Source of the DNA: Thiosocius sp963759055
GTDB taxonomy: Bacteria > Pseudomonadota > Gammaproteobacteria > Chromatiales > Chromatiaceae
NCBI GenBank assembly: GCA_963759055.1
Contig: CAVWYD010000006.1
Location: 1 to 64,000 of the forward strand
Length of the DNA: 64,000 nucleotides
Direction: 5' to 3'
This document shows positions 45,671 through 54,828 of this stretch, one piece after another (positions within the stretch are counted from its first letter, which is position 1; each line of letters begins with the position of its first letter). The notes beneath the pieces were generated by a model. That model was not told the DNA's origin. It was given only the letters and a program-made list of their open reading frames with translations, and made no database searches. A program made the translations under genes and the position numbers.

Positions 45671-46284
45671 TGGCCAAGGTGCTGATGTATTCTCGTTTTC
45701 TGCGCCTGTGGCACTGGCTGCAGGCACTGCTGGTGATCACCCTGCTGGTGACGGGGTTTAACGTGCATGGCACCATTCAGCTTCTCGGTTACGAGACGGC
45801 TGCCTCTTACCACAGGCTGGCTGCATGGACGCTGCTTGGACTCTGGGTGCTGGCCTGGTTCTGGCACGTTACGACGGGGGAGTGGAAGCAATACATTCCG
45901 TCGCCGGTCGATCGCATCCTCGCTATGATGCGCTACTACGGTCTGGGCATCTTCAAGGGCGAACCGCATCCGTTCCATAAAGACCGCTGGCACCGCCAAA
46001 ACCCTTTACAAAGGATGGCCTACCTGTCGGTCCACGTATTGATCGGACCCGTGATCTGGATCAGCGGCCTGGCATATATCTCCTATCCTTACTGGGCGGA
46101 ATATGGAATCGCCGGTCTGTCGCTGGCCCCGGTAGCGATGTTGCATACGGTGGGCGCATTTTTGATGCTGGCGTTTTTGATCGTGCACCTGTACCTCGCA
46201 CTGTCCACCAGCGAGCGGCCGTTGGGCAATCTCAAAGAAATGATCACCGGATACGAGGAGACCAGCGAGGAGACCTCGCCGTGA
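45670..46284 (+). CDS. Di-haem cytochrome b561-type membrane protein
   Basis: 204 residues, four helices with histidines in place for haem b: RLWHWLQALLVITLLVTGF, SYHRLAAWTLLGLW and a C-terminal HTVGAFLMLAFLIVHLYLA. The family is that of hydrogenase/formate dehydrogenase cytochrome b. The ATG overlaps the octahaem reductase stop (TGATG). It would link the quinone pool to that reductase, the usual partner in this family's operons. Confidence 0.92.
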   Translation: MAKVLMYSRFLRLWHWLQALLVITLLVTGFNVHGTIQLLGYETAASYHRLAAWTLLGLWVLAWFWHVTTGEWKQYIPSPVDRILAMMRYYGLGIFKGEPHPFHKDRWHRQNPLQRMAYLSVHVLIGPVIWISGLAYISYPYWAEYGIAGLSLAPVAMLHTVGAFLMLAFLIVHLYLALSTSERPLGNLKEMITGYEETSEETSP

Positions 46285-46327
46285 AAACCGGCAGGTTATA
46301 GAGATCGCCAGAAGAAGAATTTCTTAC

Positions 46328-47344
46328 TCACTGAAATCCTTCCAGCACGATCTTGCCTTTGGCCTTGCCTGTCTCGATGAGCGCATGGGCGCGCTTTAGA
46401 TTGGTGGCGTTGATGTGCCCGAAGTTCTCGCCGATGGTGCTGCGGAGCAGCCCCTCGTCCACCATTCGGGCGACTTCTTCCAGGAGTCGATGCTGGGCGC
46501 CCATGTCCGCTGTACCGAACAGCGATCGCGTGAACATCAACTCCCAGTGCAGGGACACGCTCTTGCGTTTGAGCAGCCGCACATCGATGGGCTCGGGGTC
46601 GTCAATCAGACCGAAACGTCCCTGAGGCGCGATTGCCTCGACGATTGCAGGAAAGTGCTGGTCGGTGTGGGTCAGGCTGACCAGGTGGCTGACCTGGCCT
46701 ACGCCGACCCGGTTCAATTCATCGAGCAATGGGCGCCGATGATCGATCACATGGTGTGCGCCGAGTTCCAGCACCCAGGCCTCGGTCTCGGCCCGGGAAG
46801 CGGTTCCAACTACGGTGAGTGCGGTCAGGCGGCGCGCCAGTTGAGTCATTATCGAACCAACACCGCCACCGGCGCCTATGATCAAAAGGCTCTCGCCCCG
46901 GTCCTGTTTTCCGGGCACCACGGCCAATCGGTCGAACAGCATCTCCCAGGCCGTGATGCTGGTCAGCGGCAAGGCCGCCGCTTCTGCAAAGCCCAGGCTT
47001 CGCGGCATGTGACCGACGATTCTCTCATCCACCAACTGGAGCTCTGCGTTGCTGCCTGATCGGGCAATTGATCCCGCGTACCAGACGTGATCTCCTGGCT
47101 GAAGCAGTTTGACGTCGGGACCAACGGCTCGCACGATACCTGCGGCGTCCCAACCCAGCACCTGCCACTGGCCTTCTGACGGCTGGCTACGCATGCGCAT
47201 CTTGGTATCCACCGGATTGACCGAGACAGCGTGAACCTCGACCAGGAGGTCGCGACCGGTGGCAGTCGGCTCCGGGAGTTCGATGTCGAGCAATGAATCT
47301 GGGTGCTCAATGGCGCGGGATTTCTGATAGCCAACGGCTTTCAT
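46328..47344 (-). CDS. Zinc-type alcohol dehydrogenase-like / quinone oxidoreductase (MDR family)
   Basis: 338 residues: N-terminal GroES-like domain (LLVEVHAVSVNPVDTKMR) and Rossmann domain with NADPH motif IIGAGGGVGSIMTQLAR. It lacks the zinc cysteines of true alcohol dehydrogenases, so it is of the zinc-free enone/quinone reductase group that uses NADPH. GGAGCTACC precedes the ATG. Stand-alone gene after the cytochrome island. Confidence 0.88.
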   Translation of the reverse strand: MKAVGYQKSRAIEHPDSLLDIELPEPTATGRDLLVEVHAVSVNPVDTKMRMRSQPSEGQWQVLGWDAAGIVRAVGPDVKLLQPGDHVWYAGSIARSGSNAELQLVDERIVGHMPRSLGFAEAAALPLTSITAWEMLFDRLAVVPGKQDRGESLLIIGAGGGVGSIMTQLARRLTALTVVGTASRAETEAWVLELGAHHVIDHRRPLLDELNRVGVGQVSHLVSLTHTDQHFPAIVEAIAPQGRFGLIDDPEPIDVRLLKRKSVSLHWELMFTRSLFGTADMGAQHRLLEEVARMVDEGLLRSTIGENFGHINATNLKRAHALIETGKAKGKIVLEGFQ

Positions 47345-47544
47345 GGGTAGCTCCTTGAAGTTGTAGTGCGATCATCGGTCATCGCGCTGCTTTGCAAAAC
47401 CCTTTCCCGGTAACCTGCAGGTTAATGCTTCTTTCGTGGCTGATGGCCGCTGCCGACCAACCAGACGCATGTCACCATCTTGGCTTTCGCGGCGAGATCG
47501 CTTCGTGCTCGCGCAAGCTGCTGATTTGAAGCTAAGATAGCCGG

Positions 47545-48180
47545 ATGCGAGTTTCTTTCTACAGTGAATTTGCCCGCCTTCATGCGTGGGGGAGGCCTTG
47601 GCGTCTCGGCGCCCGCGGGATGATGTGGGCCGTGACCATGATACTGGTCGGTGCAACGCCCGGCGCGTGGGCCGCGCCGGACGACATCGTCGAGCGGTTG
47701 CATGCTGGCGGCCAGGTCTTGGTAATCCGCCATGCGGAGGCACCGGGGTTCGGGGACCCGCAGGGTTTTCGGCTCGACGACTGTGCTACCCAACGGAATC
47801 TGAGCGAGGCCGGCCGCGTCCAGGCGCGGGCTATCGGCGACTGGCTGCGCACTCGGGGTATCGAACGGGCGCGGGTCTATTCGAGCCAATGGTGCCGCTG
47901 TATGGAGACGGCAGAACTGTTGGGCCTGGGAGCTGTCACGGAACTTCCCGCGCTCAATTCGTTCTTCGAACTTCCGCAAGACCGTGAGCCTAACCTGGCA
48001 GCTCTCAAGGACTTTTTCGACCGCCAACCGATTGATGGCGAACTCATGGTGTTGGTGACCCACCAAGTGACCGTTACCGCCCTCAGCGGTGAGTTTCGGG
48101 CTTCCGGTACGGGAGTGCTCATGGCCTTGGAGCCGGGTGGTTCGGTGCGGGCAGTCGCGCGAATTGACTTCGACGATTGA
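47545..48180 (+). CDS. Periplasmic histidine phosphatase family protein
   Basis: Up to 211 residues; the ATG of MMWAVTMILVGATPGAWA (47620) is an alternative start giving a cleaner signal peptide. The catalytic motif is VLVIRHAEA with the second histidine in VLVTHQVTV; SSQWCRCMETAELLG is the conserved middle. Such exported histidine phosphatases act on small phosphoesters; the substrate is not known. Confidence 0.85.
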   Translation: MRVSFYSEFARLHAWGRPWRLGARGMMWAVTMILVGATPGAWAAPDDIVERLHAGGQVLVIRHAEAPGFGDPQGFRLDDCATQRNLSEAGRVQARAIGDWLRTRGIERARVYSSQWCRCMETAELLGLGAVTELPALNSFFELPQDREPNLAALKDFFDRQPIDGELMVLVTHQVTVTALSGEFRASGTGVLMALEPGGSVRAVARIDFDD

Positions 48181-48663
48181 GCCATCTCGCACGGCGCTGT
48201 CGCGGGACTGACACGGAAGCGCTCGCATCAACTTCTGGGACACCGCCGATTTGAATTTGCTTGGGATGGGGGACGGCAGATCACCGGTCATTCTGCATTC
48301 CGTCCGTGGAAACGGGGTAAAACCCGTTGAAAGACAGACTAAAGCTGATAGATAATTTAACGGCGGTGACGCGTGTATCGCCAGTTTTAAGCTTCATGCC
48401 ACTGCGCCAGGAAGGGCATCTCAGGCATGGATCTCAAAGAGATTCGCTGATCCCAGGGCAGTACTGGAAAACAAGTCGGGCACGCAGATCAGGGTTTTCG
48501 AGTGTCCTGAGCAATACCCCATCTAATACCTGCCGGAATAGGCTCGTTAGCCGAGGTGGCAGCCAATCGGCCCAACAGGTGTTGGCATATCCAGGACATT
48601 TGGCTGAAAAATTGGTTGGCAAAAAGCGCAAGGCTCGAGCGATCGATAACAACGAGGAAGATC
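48181..48663. other. Intergenic region with no recognisable gene
   Basis: 483 bases. An open frame runs through part of it, but its translation is rich in Arg, Ser and Gln, has no ribosome site and resembles nothing I know. It may be decayed DNA. Confidence 0.45.
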
Positions 48664-49332
48664 ATGCATACTCCGATTCGCCCACTGATCAAGCTGATTT
48701 TGATCCTTGTTCCTCTATCGCTATCGGGTTGTGTTGGTGTGACCGTATCGCCAGAGACAATGGCATCCATGTCGGATGAGTCCATCTGCAAAATGTTGGG
48801 TCCAGGGCGGCTGAGTTCAAAAGAAGAGCAATCTTTGATCCGGGCTGAGTTGGATCGGAGAGGAGTTGTCTGTGAATACGGGAAGATCGTTCGATATCGT
48901 CAGCAGCAAAAACAGACGCCAGCAACAGAGAGAATGCGTTTTTTTTGTGAGCCTAAAGAGGTCGCGGTAATAACCGAATCTGAAACCAACACGGTAGAAG
49001 GGTACAAAGGCGGATTGCTATTTATAGACGTGACCGGTGGTACGAAGTCCGCGTCATTGACAGTGGAGAACCCTGCTGGAAAACGTATCAGCTTTCAGGG
49101 GATTTACGATCAAAAGATAACTGAGGAAAAGCGGCAGGAATACGACGCATTGGGATATGACGTGTCTGTGATGGTATTCAGCAACCGGCACTTGTCGAAT
49201 CCGGAGGCAAAGATTTTGATGATGGTCCATGCGCAGCCTGATAATGCAGTTCATGTTTCCGCATTGAAAAAAGAGGAACACGCTGATCTCATGCTGCAAT
49301 TACCGTGTGCCAAATCCGAAAAGCTTAAATGA
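48664..49332 (+). CDS. Lipoprotein of unknown function
   Basis: 222 residues from ATG 48664 with GAGGAAG upstream. Lipoprotein signal PLIKLILILVPLSLSGC (lipobox LSGC, Cys about 22). The mature part starts VGVTVSPETMASMSDESICKMLGPGRL, with an EEQSLIRAELDRRGV segment seen in small lipoproteins, and a beta-rich second half. The function is unknown. Confidence 0.75.
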   Translation: MHTPIRPLIKLILILVPLSLSGCVGVTVSPETMASMSDESICKMLGPGRLSSKEEQSLIRAELDRRGVVCEYGKIVRYRQQQKQTPATERMRFFCEPKEVAVITESETNTVEGYKGGLLFIDVTGGTKSASLTVENPAGKRISFQGIYDQKITEEKRQEYDALGYDVSVMVFSNRHLSNPEAKILMMVHAQPDNAVHVSALKKEEHADLMLQLPCAKSEKLK

Positions 49333-49417
49333 ACGCTGCAGCTTAATTTGGCACGATAGCGAAACTAGGCTGCAGCGCGGCATTTTGATTGGACTGCGTC
49401 ACAAGCGGCCAATCCAT

Positions 49418-49861
49418 TTATGCTTTCTGATCCCTGACGATCAAGACCGGGCAACTCGCGTGCCGCGCAACTTTTTCTGCGACGCTTCCGATCAGGGCAT
49501 GAGACAGCCCGGTTCTCCCCTGGCTTGCCATGACAATGATGTCGGCATTCTCTTCTTTGGCCGTGTCACAGATTACCTCCCAGGTTGAACCTTCGCGCAC
49601 GGTCTCAGTAGCAGTCACCCTGTCTTTTACCCGATCGACCAATGCCTGCATTTTCTGGTGCGCATGCTTCTCCAATTTCTCAGCGATTTCGATCGGCGTG
49701 AGTGCGAGAATTTCATATTGGTCGAATCCGTACACTTGATCCACGACATGCAGGATTATCAGTTCCGCATTGTGGGTGTCGGCTAAGAATGTCGCGGATT
49801 CGAAGGCCTGATCGGCAGCGGTCGAAAAATCGGTTGGGAACAGTATTTTGTCAATTTTCAT
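49418..49861 (-). CDS. Universal stress protein (UspA family)
   Basis: 147 residues from ATG 49861 with AGGGAGAATG upstream. Starts MKIDKILFPTDFS and ends ASQGRTGLSHALIGSVAEKVARHASCPVLIVR (in parts), the nucleotide-binding Usp fold. The first glycine of the G-2X-G motif is replaced, so ATP binding is likely but not certain. Cytoplasmic stress or starvation role. Confidence 0.93.
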   Translation of the reverse strand: MKIDKILFPTDFSTAADQAFESATFLADTHNAELIILHVVDQVYGFDQYEILALTPIEIAEKLEKHAHQKMQALVDRVKDRVTATETVREGSTWEVICDTAKEENADIIVMASQGRTGLSHALIGSVAEKVARHASCPVLIVRDQKA

Positions 49862-49965
49862 TCCATTCTCCCTAGGAATATGTGCGCGAAACAACGACGG
49901 CTTAAGGCAACCTAAAATTGGCGTATGCTGATAGATACCAATCATGCCTCTAAAAGGTGGAGGAT

Positions 49966-50277
49966 ATGAAGATTCCGAAGAAATTAATGGCGTCCGCACT
50001 GGCAATCACTCTGGGCCTGAGCGTCTTTTCAGGCGGAATGTGCGCGGCAAGCGATGGCGACCGGCCAAAGCCGACGGGTGGTGAAATGTTTGCCGACGCA
50101 TTGATTGTTCGGCCCATGACATTGGCTGCCTCTGTGGTGGGTGCCGCGACCTGGGTGGTGACCTTGCCTTTCACCCTGTTCAGCGGGAATGCTGGCGATG
50201 CAGGAAAGTCCTGGGTGGTCGATCCGTTGGGATATACGTTCGTGCGCCCGCTGGGTGACATAAGCGACAACAGATAA
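49966..50277 (+). CDS. Small exported or membrane protein of unknown function
   Basis: 103 residues from ATG 49966, GGTGGAGG upstream. Signal-like N terminus (MKIPKKLMASALAITLGLSVFSGGMCA), then GGEMFADALIVRPMTLAASVVGAATWVVTLPFTLFSG and the ending YTFVRPLGDI. I know this small family only as widespread conserved hypotheticals in gammaproteobacteria. The VRP...TLPF segment could be a membrane hairpin. Confidence 0.75.
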   Translation: MKIPKKLMASALAITLGLSVFSGGMCAASDGDRPKPTGGEMFADALIVRPMTLAASVVGAATWVVTLPFTLFSGNAGDAGKSWVVDPLGYTFVRPLGDISDNR

Positions 50278-50573
50278 TCGCGACATAGCCCGTGTCTTGA
50301 GGGTATGTGACGAGGCATTTATCAGGGAGGAGTGTGCCAGGAGCAAACGGCTTGGCCGACGGCTCGCGGCGGGCGGCGTCCCTAACAAGCGACTCGGGCC
50401 GATCATGCAGCCCCCTCGTAAGATCCGACCGCCTGTCGTCGATGCCGGGAAATTTTACAATTCGCTATCACCGGCGCGTCAGGGATATGCCAACTCATTG
50501 ATTTACAATGCATGGCGTGAAAATTGCCTTGTACTTTGACGTAGTTGCCACGATTCATATAGTGGAGAACCCT

Positions 50574-50762
50574 ATGTCAAATCTTTTGAAGAAGCCTTGG
50601 TACTCCGACAGCAGGGAATTGGTTAGAAAAGTCGATCATTGGATATCGCGTAGGAACACGCGATCGGAGTTCGGGCAGGAATCCGACTGGCTGGGCTGGG
50701 ACGGCTGGGTACGTGCCGACAGCGACCCTCGCGCGACACACGATAGATCAAGTTCGGGATGA
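50574..50762 (+). CDS. Possible 62-residue protein
   Basis: ATG 50574 has GTGGAGAA 4 bases upstream. The product MSNLLKKPWYSDSRELVRKVDHW... is charged and Trp-rich (SDWLGWDGWVRADS) with no membrane segment. No family recognised; included because of the ribosome site and because no other gene claims 50278-50968. Confidence 0.35.
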   Translation: MSNLLKKPWYSDSRELVRKVDHWISRRNTRSEFGQESDWLGWDGWVRADSDPRATHDRSSSG

Positions 50763-50968
50763 GGGCGTGGACGTGCGTGGTTCCGCTGGCAACGGCTCCA
50801 TGTCATGATTTCGCGCCGCCGCAGTAGACCATTGTCCACGCCTTCGCAGTCCGAAGGTGCGTTCCAGTAACCGGCAGAGGCCATCCCGCAGGCCGGCTAT
50901 AAAACGCCCGGCCCGGACCGCGATCCAAGTCCACACGCAGCCATCGTTTCAAAAGCGTCTCAATTGGT

Positions 50969-51202
50969 TTACAGGCCGACCAGCTGGGCATGCACTCCTT
51001 CACCTTTGACCGCCTCGAGCAGGACCGTCGATTTGACCTTATTTGGATCATATTCGACGACGGCAAGATGCGGTTTGTCGTCTGGATTGTGCACACTGAC
51101 AACCCCATCGATCGCCCTCAGCTTCTGTTCAATTTCCGCGCGTTTCGCCACCTCGAGATTTTCATCCACGTGGATGGTGACATCAGCCAATTGAATGTCC
51201 AT
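50969..51202 (-). CDS. Small heavy-metal-associated (HMA-like) domain protein without CXXC
   Basis: 77 residues, GAGGGGGTG upstream of the ATG. The order VTIHVDENLEVAKRAEIEQKL, DGVVSVHNPDDKPHLAVVEYDPNKV and ALKGEGVHAQ-like VKGEGVHAQLVGL is the ferredoxin-like fold of HMA domains, but the metal-binding CXXC of the first loop is missing. It probably does not bind copper in the usual way. Stand-alone gene. Confidence 0.75.
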   Translation of the reverse strand: MDIQLADVTIHVDENLEVAKRAEIEQKLRAIDGVVSVHNPDDKPHLAVVEYDPNKVKSTVLLEAVKGEGVHAQLVGL

Positions 51203-51434
51203 GTTTCACCCCCTCATCCGTTTCCGGCGTTCTACACTCTGCGACTTCTACTAGAAAGTTAACCGCAAAAGTCGCTGCATTGGTTGATCCACCTCAGTTA
51301 AGGTACTGGTTGCGGAATGCCGGGCCCTGTCGACAGCACTGGGCCAATGCGCCGGCTACCGGAGCCTGGATCGACGATCTTCGGCGCGGGCAACGCGGCC
51401 AGGCAGCGCCGCTCCACAGGGAGGCAAGTTATCT

Positions 51435-52703
51435 ATGAAATCTGACGATCCCCGTTATCTCAGTCACTTGACGCGCGACACCCTGGCCCTGGTGCTTGCC
51501 GGCGGTCGCGGGTCGCGCCTCTACGAGCTGACCGAGCGGAGGGCAAAACCTGCGGTTTTTTTCGGCGGAAAATACCGCATCATCGATTTTCCCCTTTCCA
51601 ACTGCATAAACTCCGGCATTCGCCGCATCGGTGTCTTGACCCAGTACAAAGCACACTCGCTGATCCGGCACCTGGTCGAGGGCTGGAGTTTTTTCCAGCG
51701 CGATCTGGGCGAGTTCATCGAGATTCTGCCCGCCTCTCAGCGCACCACGGGTGACTGGTACCGGGGGACTGCCGATGCGATCTATCAGAATCTGGACATC
51801 GTCCGGGCCATGCTCCCCAAATACGTGCTGGTGCTGTCCGGCGACCATGTGTACAAAATGGACTACGGCGCGCTCCTCGCCCACCACGAAGAACATGGTG
51901 CCGAGATGACCGTCGCCTGTGTGGGCGTGTCCCTGGAAGATGCCAAGGGGTTTGGCGTGATGGGTGTGGCAGATGACTTCAGGGTGCTCAGTTTCGACGA
52001 AAAGCCGGCCGCCCCCCGGGCCATGCCGGGTACCGCTGACATCGCTCTGGCGTCGATGGGCAACTATGTCTTCAATACGGATTTTCTGTTCCGAAAACTG
52101 GAGGAAGATGCCAAAGACGCGGCCTCCAGCCATGATTTCGGGCACGACATCATCCCTTCGATCATCGACGATCACCGGGTCTTTGCGTATCCGTTTCTGG
52201 ATGCCGAGACAGGACGCCAGCCTTACTGGCGGGATGTGGGCACCTTGGACGCATTCTGGGAGGCGAATATGGAACTGGTGGCAGTGGAACCGGAGCTCAA
52301 TCTGTATGACAAGGACTGGCCGATCCGCACTTATCACCTTCAACTACCCTCGGCAAAGTTCGTGTTCAGGGACGTCGACCGCGAAGGCAAGGCCCTGGAT
52401 TCCGTGGTGTCCGCGGGGTGTGTCATCTCTGGATCCGTGGTCGTTGATTCGCTGCTGTTTTCCAATGTCAGGGTGCGCTCTTACAGCCAGGTCAACGCGT
52501 CCGTACTGTTGCCGGAGGTGGAAGTGGGGCGTCACTGTAGCATCAGACGTGCGGTGATCGACCGCGGTTGCCAGATACCGCCGGGGACGGTCATTGGCGA
52601 GGATCCGGACGAGGATGCCAGGCGTTTCCGAGTGACTGAAAAGGGGATCGTGCTGGTGACTGCCGAGATGTTTGGCCAGGAAACCAAGGTTAGCCTTTCC
52701 TGA
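51435..52703 (+). CDS. glgC: Glucose-1-phosphate adenylyltransferase
   Basis: 422 residues. It makes ADP-glucose for glycogen synthesis. ALVLAGGRGSRLYELTERRAKPAV is the nucleotide-binding start, followed by FPLSNCINSGIRRIGVLTQYK and the catalytic SGDHVYKMDY; the C-terminal part is the left-handed beta-helix with allosteric sites. GGGAGGCAAG precedes the ATG. No other glg gene is beside it. Confidence 0.96.
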   Translation: MKSDDPRYLSHLTRDTLALVLAGGRGSRLYELTERRAKPAVFFGGKYRIIDFPLSNCINSGIRRIGVLTQYKAHSLIRHLVEGWSFFQRDLGEFIEILPASQRTTGDWYRGTADAIYQNLDIVRAMLPKYVLVLSGDHVYKMDYGALLAHHEEHGAEMTVACVGVSLEDAKGFGVMGVADDFRVLSFDEKPAAPRAMPGTADIALASMGNYVFNTDFLFRKLEEDAKDAASSHDFGHDIIPSIIDDHRVFAYPFLDAETGRQPYWRDVGTLDAFWEANMELVAVEPELNLYDKDWPIRTYHLQLPSAKFVFRDVDREGKALDSVVSAGCVISGSVVVDSLLFSNVRVRSYSQVNASVLLPEVEVGRHCSIRRAVIDRGCQIPPGTVIGEDPDEDARRFRVTEKGIVLVTAEMFGQETKVSLS

Positions 52704-52959
52704 CTGTAAACACGGTCAATAGCCCACTGATTTCTGCAACCCGGTCGGTGGAACATTGGCCCCGGGGGGCGACGGCTTTCGCAGCACGCCGGAGCATTGA
52801 TTGGTGGCCAACAAGACTTTTCAGGTTAATTGTGCAAAGCGGGCCGAGACCCGGCGATTGGCTGGGTCTGAGTTCGGGCCCCGTGGATTCGCTATACTCC
52901 CTTGCCGCATGCCGGCGACTGCGTGTCGAGCAAGATTCAACAAAAGAAGGTGATCAGAG

Positions 52960-53313
52960 ATGAGCGTCGATGGGGTGTGGAAGGTCGAAATGCTTGGTCC
53001 CTACGGCTGGGAAAATATCGCAACGGCATTTCTGCAGGGTGGCCGCTATCTGGCAGCCAGCGCCGACCATTATTCGATCGGCAATTATGAGCTGGATGGC
53101 GACGCCTTCACTGCGGATATTTGGGCCACGCAATCCGGCAAGGTTCGCTCCATCTATGGCAGCAAAAAGAAACGCGTCCATATAAGCATGGAGGCGAGAA
53201 TCAAGTCAGGAAGAACGAAAAAGGCAGACAAAATCGTTGGCTCTTCGCTTCCATCCGTAGGAAAGGATTTCGACGTCAGAGTGCGTCTGATTCGGGTGGG
53301 CGATCTAGATTGA
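52960..53313 (+). CDS. GrlR-like small regulatory-type protein
   Basis: 117 residues with AAGGTGATCAGAG upstream. The start SVDGVWKVEMLGPYGWENIATAFLQGGRYLAAS and the following YSIGNYELDGDAFTADI match the beta-barrel pattern of the GrlR family (known in enteric bacteria as an inhibitor of the type III secretion activator GrlA). There are no secretion genes here, so it is probably a distant relative with another role. Confidence 0.6.
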   Translation: MSVDGVWKVEMLGPYGWENIATAFLQGGRYLAASADHYSIGNYELDGDAFTADIWATQSGKVRSIYGSKKKRVHISMEARIKSGRTKKADKIVGSSLPSVGKDFDVRVRLIRVGDLD

Positions 53314-53390
53314 TCAATCTCCGCTGGCGGCCTCAGACAACGTATCCGTCCGCCTGTACGAAATTTTGCAGCCAGGGCGATGAAGAGCAA

Positions 53391-53633
53391 TTAGCAGTCG
53401 TATTCACCTATTCGCGCCCGTTCCGGATTCCAGTTGATCTCCAGCATTGCGAGCACCGCATAGGGCAGGGCCGTTAATAGCAGCAGGGCGAAGATAGCGA
53501 TCAGGCCAAGGTCGGCAACGCTTTGCCCCGGAGACAGCGTGCCATGCAGCAGATAAACCAGGCAGATCAGGGGCAGGTGAAGCACCACGATCAATAATCC
53601 GACCAGCACTTTTCGTGACAAGGCGTCCGACAT
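53391..53633 (-). CDS. Small two-helix membrane protein
   Basis: 80 residues: helix 1 VLVGLLIVVLHLPLICLVYLL, a short loop, helix 2 LGLIAIFALLLLTALPYAVLAML, and an acidic tail. Weak ribosome site. No family recognised. It lies 125 bases before the TauE/SafE gene region on the same strand. Confidence 0.55.
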   Translation of the reverse strand: MSDALSRKVLVGLLIVVLHLPLICLVYLLHGTLSPGQSVADLGLIAIFALLLLTALPYAVLAMLEINWNPERARIGEYDC

Positions 53634-53758
53634 CCAGAGACTCCGTCGATTGCAGCTCAGTGGCTGCAGCGGTTGTTGACTGCTAACCGCCGGTAGCGTC
53701 CGACTGAGTTATTTCTTTAATTCCGAATCGGTCCTGGCGATGGTCGACTAAGGGGCTT

Positions 53759-54496
53759 TCAGTGGCGCAGCAGAAGAGAAATGCCGCTGACCACGAGCAG
53801 GAGGCTGACAGCGATCTGGAACGCGCGCTGGCTGATGTTGGTGTGTATGTGTCCGCCCATGTAAAGGCCCAGGGCCATCATCGGCAGAGAAACCACGGTC
53901 AGGGCAAGCCATTCGCGGTCGAAGTACCCACTGGCCATGTAACCGCTCAGACGACCCGCGCCGTCCATGAGGAAAATTGTGGCAAAAGTGGCTCGAAACT
54001 GGGTCTTGGGCAGGCCGCGGTGTTTAAGGTATGCGACGTAAAAAGGCCCGCCTGTGCCGAACAGCGTACCGATCAGGCCGCCGAGTGAACCGGCCGGGAT
54101 TGCCCAGAGGGTCGATGCACTTCCGCCGCTGTCTTTGACCAGCAGTGTATAGAGTGCGTAGAAGAGGATGAATACACCAAGTCCGTGGGCCAGCATCACC
54201 GGGTCAACGGTCTTGAACAGGTAAAGACCACAAAGCACGCCAATAGCACTGAAAGGGAGTAGTGGCCAAATCTGCCGCCATTGAATCTGCGCCCTGTCTT
54301 TTAGCCCATGGCTGGCGGAAGCGACATAGTCCAGGAGCACGACCAGCGGCACCACCACCGACAGCGGCAGCATCAGCGCCAACAGCGGGATCGCAATCAG
54401 GCCAGACCCAAACCCGGCGACGCCTCGGACGAAATAGGCCGCACAGAGAGTGGCTGCGCCAAACACCCAGTAGAACAGGGGAAGTGAATCAAACAA
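53759..54496 (-). CDS. TauE/SafE-family membrane transporter (sulfite-exporter type)
   Basis: 245 residues, seven or eight helices. Two homologous halves with the family motifs AGFGSGLIAIPLL and GLIGTLFGTGGPFYVAYL. Members export sulfite, sulfoacetate or related organosulfur anions. The start read here is TTG 54496; an internal start is possible. The substrate is open, but sulfite release suits the sulfur context of the window. Confidence 0.85.
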   Translation of the reverse strand: MFDSLPLFYWVFGAATLCAAYFVRGVAGFGSGLIAIPLLALMLPLSVVVPLVVLLDYVASASHGLKDRAQIQWRQIWPLLPFSAIGVLCGLYLFKTVDPVMLAHGLGVFILFYALYTLLVKDSGGSASTLWAIPAGSLGGLIGTLFGTGGPFYVAYLKHRGLPKTQFRATFATIFLMDGAGRLSGYMASGYFDREWLALTVVSLPMMALGLYMGGHIHTNISQRAFQIAVSLLLVVSGISLLLRH

Positions 54497-54828
54497 AAAT
54501 TTAGCCTTTGGTTGCCTTCATATCGGCCTATGTCGCCGTGAAGCCTTGTCCCCTTCGCGCATCCCGGTCGGTTAGGCACTGCGGCTGATTGTTCCCCGAT
54601 TTATACGAATCTAATGTCTGGGCACTTAAGTATTATATGCGATATTTCATTTGTTTAGCTTAACTATTGCAAGCTGATTGTCGTGTGTTTGTGAAACGGA
54701 TTCCGATTCTGGGAAGTTAACGATTAAGCAGGGGGCGCAAAGCGCTTGTATGGTCGCTTGCCCCTTTGCACGGGCTGCGAGGGGATGGATGGGAGCAGTG
54801 GGAGAAGGACTGGTTCTGAGGATGGTTT
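54497..54828. other. A+T-rich intergenic region
   Basis: 332 bases between the transporter and recN with no gene or terminator I can support. The stretch 54601-54680 is clearly A+T-richer than its surroundings and may hold the transporter promoter. Confidence 0.45.

Noticed and set aside
29869..46284. The cytochrome island as a recent genomic island or prophage
   Set aside because: No integrase, tRNA, phage gene or direct-repeat border is visible, and base composition looks like the flanks.
48327..48779. Plus-strand open frame of 150 codons
   Set aside because: No ribosome site, low-complexity Ser/Arg/Gln composition, and it overlaps the start of the better supported lipoprotein.
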